Assembly (NCBI GenBank): GCA_028673005.1
Contig: CM054113.1
Span: 205,955,504-206,019,503, forward strand
Origin: Tanypteryx hageni
Taxonomy: Eukaryota > Arthropoda > Insecta > Odonata > Petaluridae
Direction of reading: 5' to 3'
Length of the DNA: 64,000 nucleotides
How positions within the stretch are numbered: the stretch's first letter is position 1; each line of letters begins with the position of its first letter. A program made the translations under genes and the position numbers. Below are positions 58,601 through 64,000 of this stretch, piece by piece. The notes beneath the pieces are model-generated. The model was given only the letters and a program-made list of their open reading frames with translations, had not been told where the DNA came from and searched no databases.

Positions 58601-59678
58601 GTAAACGCTTCGATGTGATTATTTGAAAGGAAGGACTATTTTCCAAAAATCTTAATATTTTGAGGACCGATAGCTTCGATTACTGATTATTTGTATGTTA
58701 ATGAGCTCGTAATAATGAGAACGGTGACTGAAATCAGTGCGTATCGTTTATCGTAAAATATTGGTGAATGGATCAAAAAATTTAAATCGGAATTATTCAA
58801 AGTGTGAGTCGTAAGGATTATTATAATAAGACAAAAAAGTTTCGGTCAAACGTTTACTTGCGGCATATTTATTCCCTTGGCCAACCGCTACTCGAAAGAC
58901 GATCATAGAAATACCGATTTTTATACAGAGTCGATTCTTCTCGTTAAGGTATATGAACTGAAGCAAATCTGTAGAAGTAACGCAATAGAAATTATCAACG
59001 CAAACCCATCGTGAATTTCTGAACCCAAAAATGAAAAATAACAATAGGTAGCGACAACACCAGGGGTGTTTTCAGATAACTCCTCAAGGGGGTTATCGCC
59101 CCCCCTCCCCCACTCTTGAATTCGCCGTTGCCAACGAATCTGAAAATCCTCACCGCTGTCAGAATCTTTTTTCTCTTGCCATATGGACCTAATATTTACT
59201 GTGAAACCAAGGAATTACAGAATGAGTTTAAGTTTGCCTCCAATAGGAACATACAAATGTGGGGGAGGGGGGTAGAGTGATTGCTCTCCCCATGGATCCG
59301 CCGCTAGATAACGAATGTTTACTTGTGAATTCAGTCAAGTTATCCATAAAAATAAAATGAAAGGGGTATTGATGGAGACATTTAGTGTATACATAATCGC
59401 TCACCGATGACCCTGTGGAGAGGGAACTGTCCCTCGGCGTCCCTCTCCTCTCCGCGTAGCTCCGGTTCCTCCGACGAGTAGCCGTCGTTAACGTGTCCGG
59501 AGGCGGCTGCGGCGACGCCACGCAGGGAAGACGAGTGCGAGGAGAGGGCCGAAGAGGGCGGGGCAGGAGGACGGCTCTCGAGGGCTTGGAGCTTACGGGA
59601 GTCTCGGAGCGATGAGCGTAGGAATTCCCTCTCGGCGGCCGCCCGCTCTTCTTCTTCCTTCCGCTTCCGAAGAGCCTC
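40470..59678 (-). CDS. sdt: Stardust / PALS1 (MPP5) MAGUK scaffold, nine exons, N-terminus missing
   Basis: Nine exons join in phase to 721 codons plus stop: 59678-59405, 51395-51109, 47980-47669, 47072-46791, 46656-46457, 46069-45921, 44959-44795, 44492-44179, 40652-40470. Approximate residues: 1-91 charged N-terminal region, 92-150 L27N, 188-225 L27C, 275-360 PDZ, 388-450 SH3, 452-505 basic HOOK, 520-720 guanylate-kinase-like domain. The protein is a membrane-associated scaffold of the Crumbs complex in epithelia. In the family, PDZ-SH3-GK bind the Crumbs tail, the L27 domains bind PATJ and Lin7, and the N-terminal region binds Par-6. The kinase P-loop reads [10 protein letters not shown] and lacks the catalytic Lys, so it is a pseudo-kinase. 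Orthology to PALS1 rather than other MPPs is shown by [20 protein letters not shown] and the [14 protein letters not shown] link. The start exon(s) lie further upstream. Confidence 0.92.
40660..41388. other. stardust intron, no feature seen
   Basis: AT-rich intronic DNA. I see no conserved element. Confidence 0.35.
41389..41654. mobile_element. hAT-like MITE with 10-bp direct repeats
   Basis: The ends CATGCCTGTACCCAG and CTGGGTATGTCGC are imperfect inverted repeats. TTTTCATGAC occurs just outside both ends (41379-41388, 41655-41664). It is 266 bp long, with G-run (left) and C-run (right) subterminal tracts, and lies inside a stardust intron. Confidence 0.7.
41695..41765 (+). repeat. Degenerate tRNA-like (SINE) trace
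   Basis: AGTCCCAGGTTCAATTCCAG resembles a T-arm/B box. An A box upstream is not convincing. Confidence 0.35.
42431..42580. mobile_element. Tigger-like end, truncated
   Basis: CACCCATTCCCTGACTAACA follows TA. The next ~150 bases (TTTAAAGTAGGGCTGG, GGTCATTTGGTTTAACA) match the inverted 14.88-15.04 kb end of the nested element. No other end was found. Confidence 0.65.
42730..42949. mobile_element. 220-bp foldback MITE
   Basis: Two ~83 bp arms (CTGGACGAAATTACTTTGGG... and its complement) pair with few mismatches around a GC-rich centre, so transcripts would form a long hairpin. It lies inside the last stardust intron (40.65-44.18 kb). No clear target duplication. Confidence 0.8.
42950..44178. 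other. stardust intron, no feature seen
   Basis: AT-rich; an A/G-rich patch lies at 43555-43700. Confidence 0.35.
44179..44492 (-). CDS. sdt: stardust exon, GK domain core
   Basis: It starts with AC completing a His codon and reads [19 protein letters not shown], then [39 protein letters not shown] and [12 protein letters not shown]. Acceptor CTTACAG, donor GTGAGA. It covers the GMP-binding-like and core beta strands. TSRP-x-R and the EHGEYE motif are conserved in MAGUK kinases. Confidence 0.92.
44795..44959 (-). CDS. sdt: stardust exon, start of GK domain
   Basis: It reads [17 protein letters not shown], then [20 protein letters not shown] and RFAAAIP. Acceptor ATTTAG, donor GTAAGA. The P-loop lacks Lys. 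The first codon is completed by the G at 45921 or at 45885, so either upstream donor keeps the frame. Confidence 0.92.
45885..45930 (-). repeat. 36-bp tandem duplication carrying a splice donor
   Basis: The unit AAT-GA(T/C)-G|GTGGGTACC occurs twice, 36 bases apart (donors at 45920 and 45884 on the minus strand). The intervening bases CAACCGTACACTGCAACTCC are unique to the first unit. Both donors are the same six bases GTGGGT. Confidence 0.85.
45921..46069 (-). CDS. sdt: stardust HOOK exon (short form; long form to 45885)
   Basis: It encodes [32 protein letters not shown] and NATYND. The basic run is the HOOK region between SH3 and GK, known in MAGUKs to regulate domain contacts. The donor is GTGGGT at 45920. 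A second GTGGGT donor at 45884 lies in a 36-bp tandem duplicate and would add 12 residues ([12 protein letters not shown]) in frame. The short form matches the PALS1 spacing best (NDDYD at the junction). Confidence 0.88.
46457..46656 (-). CDS. sdt: stardust exon, SH3 domain
   Basis: It encodes the whole SH3: [51 protein letters not shown] and [13 protein letters not shown]. Acceptor AAACAG, donor GTGAGT. The internal ATG at the exon start is not an initiation codon; the exon joins the PDZ exon in phase 0. Almost identical to the family consensus. Confidence 0.93.
46791..47072 (-). CDS. sdt: stardust exon, main part of PDZ domain
   Basis: It reads [40 protein letters not shown] and [20 protein letters not shown], then a Pro/His-rich linker to SH3. 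Acceptor TTCTAG at 47073. The proposed donor after TTA (GTACGA at 46790) is weak but keeps phase 0. The PDZ carboxylate-binding loop is contributed by the GATVRNE-type strand of this family. Confidence 0.88.
47073..47668. other. stardust intron, no feature seen
   Basis: AT-rich intronic DNA with short open frames only. Confidence 0.35.
47669..47980 (-). CDS. sdt: stardust exon, L27C and start of PDZ
   Basis: It starts [20 protein letters not shown], then [20 protein letters not shown] (L27C helices). A low-complexity Pro/Ala/Ser/His linker follows, then [16 protein letters not shown], the first PDZ strand. Acceptor CCTCCAG, donor GTAAGT. The linker is encoded by GC-rich sequence unlike the flanking introns. 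Confidence 0.88.
48253..48293 (-). ncRNA. Hammerhead-ribozyme-like core, intact copy
   Basis: On the minus strand: stem I ACCC (48293-48290), CTGACGA (48289-48283), one extra T, stem II GCCCAC / CTT / GTGGGC (48281-48267), GAAA (48266-48263), palindromic stem III ATGCAT (48263-48258), T at the cleavage position (48257), and GGGT (48256-48253) closing stem I. All conserved core bases except the tolerant position 7 are present. Confidence 0.6.
48349..48640 (-). pseudogene. Penelope-like GIY-YIG fragment, left arm
   Basis: This is the same protein piece as in the right arm, in the opposite direction: [19 protein letters not shown] through [16 protein letters not shown]. The catalytic GIY/YIG half and the reverse transcriptase are missing, so it is a non-autonomous fragment. 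Confidence 0.75.
48697..49128 (+). pseudogene. Penelope-like GIY-YIG fragment, right arm
   Basis: It encodes [37 protein letters not shown] and continues to [17 protein letters not shown]. The frame then crosses the element end ([12 protein letters not shown]...). The RxxEH...SxVAxHxxxxGH pattern is the usual signature of the GIY-YIG C-terminal part. Confidence 0.75.
49065..49105 (+). ncRNA. Hammerhead-ribozyme-like core, mutated copy
   Basis: It has the same order as the left-arm copy: ACCC, CTGACGA (49069-49075), hairpin, then AAAA (49092-49095) where GAAA is required, palindrome ATGCAT, GGGT. The G-to-A change at 49092 hits the conserved core G (position 12), so this copy should be inactive or very weak. 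Confidence 0.6.
49164..50525. other. stardust intron, no supported feature
   Basis: AT-rich DNA. An open frame at 49930-50154 has no recognisable family. A G-run lies at 49520-49527. Confidence 0.35.
50530..50772. mobile_element. Putative hAT-like MITE
   Basis: AGAGGCGTAACTGGCAG at the left and CCCTAGTTATGGCACTT at the right are imperfect inverted ends, with inner GCCATCTATGGCAAA / GCGCCTATGGCAAAT similarity. The target duplication is unclear. Confidence 0.5.
51109..51395 (-). CDS. sdt: stardust exon, L27N domain
   Basis: It begins with GC completing a Gly codon: [39 protein letters not shown] and [15 protein letters not shown], the three L27N helices (PALS1 has a similar LLQNEHFQRAFKIHNAV). 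A Pro/Arg-rich linker ends in ALARE before GTAAGA (51108). The exon is very GC-rich. Open frames on its opposite strand are shadows. Confidence 0.88.
51420..53120. promoter_or_regulatory. GC-rich, CpG-containing block upstream of the L27N exon
   Basis: The base composition changes sharply from the flanking AT-rich DNA, with many CpG sites, GC-rich hexamers and a duplicated AGGGAGTGTTGTAGGGGGG unit at 52648-52690. Open frames occur on both strands but show no domain or splice-consistent coding. It may be an internal stardust promoter or 5' untranslated exon. That is inference from composition only. Confidence 0.35.
53937..54242. mobile_element. hAT-like MITE
   Basis: CAGCGATCTCCAAAT and GTTTGAAAACCATTG form imperfect inverted ends. 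The 8-base flanks ACTTAAGG (53929-53936) and CCATAAGG (54243-54250) agree at 6 of 8 positions. Subterminal CCCCC and GGGGG tracts are present. Confidence 0.6.
55110..55600. repeat. Inverted partial copy of the tandem unit, within a foldback
   Basis: The outer ends (ATATATCGACGACTCTTACA at 55122 and its complement TGTAAGAGTCGTCGATATAT at 55575) are inverted repeats. The sequence between them is the reverse complement of the end of the ~730 bp unit (TACTAGTAGTTGGTGCTTGC ... GGGGTACTAATGCTACACAT). Confidence 0.75.
55607..57835. repeat. Three-unit ~0.73 kb tandem array with internal subrepeats
   Basis: GGATACTAATGTTTAGGCAC starts each unit at 55607, 56334 and 57118. Each unit ends CTTGCAGTACGCAAGCACCA (or close). 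Units 2 and 3 are separated by a linker containing TAAGAGTCGTCGATATATAA, also found at the foldback ends. Each unit contains about four degenerate ~170 bp subrepeats sharing GTTAAAAATT, TTTAAACAA and GCTGAAATTTTT motifs. There is no coding. It lies in a stardust intron. Confidence 0.8.
58267..58513. mobile_element. hAT MITE
   Basis: CAGCGGTCGGCCACCT and GGTTGCCGACCACTG are inverted ends. The flanks TTCTAAAT (58259-58266) and CTCTAAAT (58514-58521) agree at 7 of 8 positions. It is related to the 19757-20093 element. Confidence 0.75.
59405..59678 (-). CDS. sdt: stardust exon, N-terminal charged region
   Basis: Acceptor CCGCCAG, donor GTGAGC (59404). It encodes [35 protein letters not shown], a Ser/Ala-rich stretch and [15 protein letters not shown], and ends HRVI before the L27N exon. 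The coiled, charged start and [10 protein letters not shown] match the conserved segment upstream of L27N in insect Stardust and PALS1. Phase 0 start means at least one more coding exon lies upstream. Confidence 0.85.
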
Positions 59679-59679
59679 C

Positions 59680-62095
59680 TGGCGGGGGAGAGTGGAAAGT
59701 CAGCGAAAAGCGGATTACTACAGCCGCGGAGGCTCGGAGAAAGGACGAACGACGGCCTCGCGGATAAAATGCTAACCGAACGTCCCTCGATCTCTTTCGG
59801 CGGTTGAGGGGGACGGAAATCGTTCCTTTGAGACGAAAAAAAGACGTGGTGTCTTACCCCTGTTGTAATTTAAGATTCAAATGAAAGTTGGAAACATCAT
59901 CTTGCTTGACGGCATATTAAAAGGCGTTTCGGTATTTTTATTCCTGTAATATCCACAAAAGAAAGGTTTCTCTAGTTTTTCGCATCCACGGACCATCCGC
60001 AAATATAACCATGAACAACCATCAATCTTATTCCTTCAATTAGGGTTTATTGTCGTATCCGGCTATTAACTTTCTGGGATCGCAGCTGCAGTTCCATCTT
60101 CATCACTAGCTTTTAACTTGAAATTTTTTTAATCATTAACAATTGCCACCTGCAGCAACCTAGCGGACCAAAGGTAAAGAAGTCTTGCTATAAAGAAGTT
60201 CCCTTCATCGTTCCAAAAAGATATTTGCGTATTCTTTTGTTATGTTACCGAGATTACTTAATAGCTGCCGAAGTTTGTATCGAGAATAAGTACTCATTTA
60301 CGGCGCAAGGAAGTTTCTTCCTCTATATCAGCGATTTCTCTTTTAGTTTATTTTGTCTGATAAACAAGAGGGCATCGCCTTCAGAGAGATTTAAGAATAG
60401 CTGTGTCGCGCCTTGCTAAAAGTTGAGAGTGCTGTGCGTAAATATTTAAAAGAAAAACAGAGTGTTTTAAAATTCCAAATTCTCCGGCTGTATTCATGGG
60501 CACACATTTCTTGATAGCAACGGAGCTTAGTTAAAACGGTCAAAACTAATTAGCCTATTGCGCGTTTTATGGACAACGTTGTTGCTAGGTATTTCTCACA
60601 GCATATATAATGGTTTGGAGCGAAACTAATTTTTTATGCCAAATTAATGTTTTCCGCCGCTATTTACGATCCATTTAACACAGGCTTTGATTGATGAAGA
60701 AGTGAAAAGGAGGAAAAATGGAATGACCTCGAGAAAATACCAAAACAAATGACAAATGCAATTAAAAATAAACATAAAAGTGGCTTCTTAAAAAGGTTCA
60801 CACATCTTCACGGATTTGCTTCACATAAAAATATAATGCTTTCAGGCTGAAAATGCGTAAAATGATATGATTTTACGTGGTACGAAAAATTTCTGCATGC
60901 CTTGTCGACAAAAGGGAAATTAAATTAAGAGGGCCATTCAAATTTTTTCAAACAAAAAAATCGCAATTGAAATATTATATCGCATTAAGTTCGACGATGA
61001 CTTTCCAAGTTTCCGGTTTGTTTTACATACTCTAGCCATAACAAAATCTGAAATATCGTTCCGAGGGAGAATTTATTCTTAGAAAATAGACGCTATTTTG
61101 ATAAGTCCCTATAGGACACGGATATTATCATCGGTGTGGCCAACTGGTGACGCAAAATAGAAGCGAAGGTCGAAGACATTATTATATATATTATAAAATC
61201 GAGCGGAGGGCATTTTAAGTGTCCGCGATAAGTCGAGAAGAGAGTTTTCATACAAAAATGAGTGGAAGAGATTCAGTCATGAATCCGAGACCTCAAGCAA
61301 TCGCGCAGAGAAAAAGGAATAAGCACCACGCATTAATCCGTACATTTTAGAACAGTTGTTGAAACCAGCGATGCGAGCATAAAAAGCGTTCCTTAAAATC
61401 ACCCCTTGAAAAGTCAGTAAGGTACATAGTAGTCGAAAATAGCAAATGATAATGTACTGTAATTTAGCGGGAAATTAGGAAATTACGCCTTATAATTTCG
61501 ATGCTCGATTACGCCTTTTTTTAGCATGGCGAGGAGGATTCAATAATGGTTCGCAGTTTGCGATGCACTTTGTGTTAAAAAAAAAACGGCTAAAACTTTT
61601 ATAGACCACAATAATTCAGAGGTACCTTCCTACTAATACAGCATGTAGAAACACTACTAGTGCGGCAACCTATATTTAGAATGCTGTGCAGAAATTCACT
61701 CTAAATATAAGTAACGTCCTTGGCCCGACCGGACTGTTGGATTGCATATCACCATAGCTTCTGACTCACTCTCAAGTCGTCGTTTTATTGTTCGCCAACT
61801 TTAATTCGTATTTCATTTGTCCATTCTCACTGCCTTTGAGAAAGAGCATACATCGGAACGACCAGCTAGGTGCACTTGAATTCTTTTACTATTAATCTCA
61901 TGATCATACAGCTGATATGCTATCGTAAGTAAAAAGTCATTTTTTACGAATCTGATGTGTTGATCTAGCTATAATTGTAAGCGGCCACTCCTCCCTCATC
62001 ACAGTAAGAGGAGATCCGTCAAAGAGGCCAGCGCCGAAGTTTAAAATTATATTTATGTAAAAAAAACTTGATTCCTCGCCTGACTAAACACTACT
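59680..62095. other. Upstream stardust intron or 5' flank, no feature seen
   Basis: I see no further stardust coding exon that can be supported. The stretch is AT-rich with scattered repeats too weak to name. Confidence 0.35.
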
Positions 62096-62099
62096 GGAT

Positions 62100-62530
62100 A
62101 CGGGATAGCAGGTGTTATGACGCAACGCGCGGTGGGTGTCCCATTAGATGTCGCCAGCAGTAATTGGGGCTCCAAAACGTATCCGACGAACCACAGCCTC
62201 GAACCCGCGATCATAGTTGCTTCCGCTCGTCCTTCTCACACGAGAAGTCTCTGAGTTCGGATGAGGACTCCCTGACGGTCGGCAGCTAACGTATCCGTTT
62301 CCGGGGAACCGTCACAATGATCACTGTGAGAGTAATGGGAAGCCCTCCCCCTTTAACGCCCCATCCCGCGGAGAGGAGGGGGAGTTCCCCCTTCGGCCCC
62401 TGGCGCGAAACGGACCAATCACCTGCTATTCCGTCAATCCCCCAAGTTCATTTCACTCCTCTCATCGTACCGCTGCCCTCCGCCTAACCTTACTGACAGT
62501 ACCCAAACAAACGCTAAGTCCCGGGTCCTA
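62100..62530. promoter_or_regulatory. GC-rich block, possible promoter
   Basis: It is CpG-rich (CGCGCGGTGG, CCCATCCCGCGGAG), with a CCAAT on the plus strand near 62416 and C/G runs. It lies upstream of the first recognised stardust exon, so it could hold the main transcription start. No TATA box was found that would fix it. Confidence 0.3.
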
Positions 62531-62868
62531 GTTCCTACAAAAACAGTTCGGATGGAAGTAGCGGATTTTTGACTACGGCGCTGCGAAGAAAAATAAAATC
62601 TGTTGACAGTAGACTAATAATGGGCGGCGTGGCTGAATAATTGCCTCCGGTCTTCGAATCTTTCCGCATATAGAAAAAATAAAGATTATTTTAGCGATTT
62701 CTCTTTTAAGTCCCAATTTCTGAGTGACTTTCCAGTCAATAATTATTTTTTGGACAGAGTAACTTAAAAAGCGTAACATTTCATCACATTACTGATAATT
62801 GATTAAGAAGTTGGTCTTACTAGGTTTTAAATGTGTTTATGTTTTAATTAGTTATGTTACTGTGTATT

Positions 62869-62896
62869 GATATATATATATATATATATATATATA
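62869..62896. repeat. (TA)n microsatellite
   Basis: About 14 uninterrupted TA units, followed by TAAACATACATATATACACG. Confidence 0.9.
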
Positions 62897-62899
62897 AAC

Positions 62900-64000
62900 A
62901 TACATATATACACGTGTGTGTAAATGTGGCCCTTAGCAGACGATGCACCAATATTGGTTTTTGCAACCAATCAACGAAAGGTTCTCCGCCCATCCCCCGT
63001 AGACAGCGGGGTCTCCGTAGAGGAGGAGGTCAGTACGCAATTATCATCGCCAAGAGACTCCTTGTCTATGTTCAAGGAACTATAATTTCGGACTAATAAT
63101 TCACACGGCGCACTCACTCGCAGGCTATCTGGTTCCTCGTTTGGTAGCACGCAGTTTCGACTAGGCTCCACCTTGCTCGCTTTCCTATTTATTATTATCT
63201 ATTTTCAGTTGCATCGATTGTATTGTTAATTAATATTTTCTGCGCAGCTTGTGAGTGTAATATACCTCTGGGAAAGTTGACCGCTGTAGCCGGTCACTTC
63301 GATTCTACAGTAGAAAGAGAAATACCAATGATAAGCTGGTGAGTCGCAAGCTTACCTTCAAAATATTTGGGCGAAAATATTGAGGTTTCGCCGTTGTATT
63401 ATTGCTATGTTGTGTTTTGTTATGCATATTTTTGGTACTTTTGAGCGACTTTATGGAAGAACTTTAAAAATTCTTATCTAAAAATTTTCTTGGCCTAGCC
63501 AGCAGAGAAAGAGATCGTCTGAGGACGATTCCCAATTGCACAGTGTAGATGGCTGTTGCTTCCTCATGTCGTCCAATTTCGATTTCTCTCGTGTTTTTGC
63601 AATAATCATCAAAAATATTCATCGTATTACCAAATAAAATTCCTCGTTCGAAATTCTCTCGAAATGTCAAACTTTATAATGTCCCATTTTCACCTGATAG
63701 TTACGTTCATATTTTAGTCTAATATACCTAAAGGAGGTCGTAATGTCTGGCAGGAGGTTATTAGACAGCAAAAAATTAAGACGTACTATTCCAACACGCG
63801 TGCCAAAAATCTTTTTCCCAAGGCTCGTACAAAGTCAAACGCTTCCAGCGACCGCGTAAGACCTCGATTGGTTTTATACACGCCGTCAAGTTTTACTCAG
63901 ATGTTTTAGAAGTAAGTAATTCTCGAAAAAGTAAGCTCTCTTAAGCAGTCAACTTCTTTCGAGTACTATCGCGCGAGGAATCCCTCAAGGCAGCGGTTTC
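62900..64000. other. No supported gene at the window end
   Basis: A 66-codon minus-strand frame (63171-62971) contains a GTGAGT that could be a donor (about 63118), but nothing ties it to stardust. Confidence 0.3.

Noticed and set aside
62971..63171. Upstream stardust coding exon on the minus strand
   Set aside because: A possible donor GTGAGT exists near 63118, but the residues do not resemble the known N-terminal region and no acceptor is convincing.

Overview
This is eukaryotic nuclear DNA, AT-rich, intron-rich and crowded with transposons. It is almost certainly from an arthropod and most likely an insect. The evidence is a Stardust/PALS1 (MPP5) polarity gene split into small exons, together with Tigger/pogo, hAT, Helitron-like, non-LTR (LINE) and Penelope-like element remnants and tRNA-derived SINEs. 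No species can be named from the sequence. There is no operon, CRISPR array or other prokaryotic structure.

Two host genes are supported. (1) On the + strand, six exons between about 9.46 and 18.24 kb join in phase to give the C-terminal ~320 residues of a conserved-looking protein I could not identify; its 5' part lies upstream or was not recognised. Its largest intron (11.46-17.70 kb) is filled with nested transposons. (2) On the - strand, nine exons between 59.68 and 40.47 kb join in phase to give 721 residues of Stardust/PALS1: charged N-terminal region, L27N, L27C, PDZ, SH3, HOOK and a degenerate guanylate-kinase domain ending in a stop. The true N-terminus was not found. GC-rich, CpG-containing blocks at 51.4-53.1 and 62.1-62.5 kb lie inside or upstream of this gene and are possible promoters.

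Layout. 0-1.5 kb: Tigger transposase pseudogene interrupted by a TA-flanked element. 3.7-4.6 kb: TA-flanked element with an internal foldback. 6.3-7.3 kb: hAT pseudogene. 7.5-9.3 kb: a TA-flanked element carrying a Penelope-like foldback and a Helitron-like insertion. 9.5-18.2 kb: unidentified gene. 18.2-30 kb: mostly AT-rich DNA with short nonautonomous elements. 30-40 kb: a dense repeat block (Helitron-like copies, LINE fragments, foldbacks, a three-unit tandem array). 40.3-59.7 kb: stardust, with intronic repeats including a ~0.95 kb Penelope-like inverted dimer (48.2-49.15 kb) and a higher-order tandem array (55.6-57.8 kb). 59.7-64 kb: no recognised gene.

Most interesting: (a) two unrelated-sequence foldback elements each carry a complete type I hammerhead-ribozyme-like core with a short palindromic stem III, each in inverted-dimer form, each flanked by a 12-13 bp direct repeat with an unpaired tail on one side, and each with one arm intact and one arm bearing a single core substitution; (b) a 36-bp tandem duplication in the stardust HOOK exon that duplicates the 5' splice site and would add exactly 12 in-frame residues; (c) a three-unit ~0.73 kb tandem array built from degenerate ~170 bp subrepeats and preceded by an inverted partial copy.
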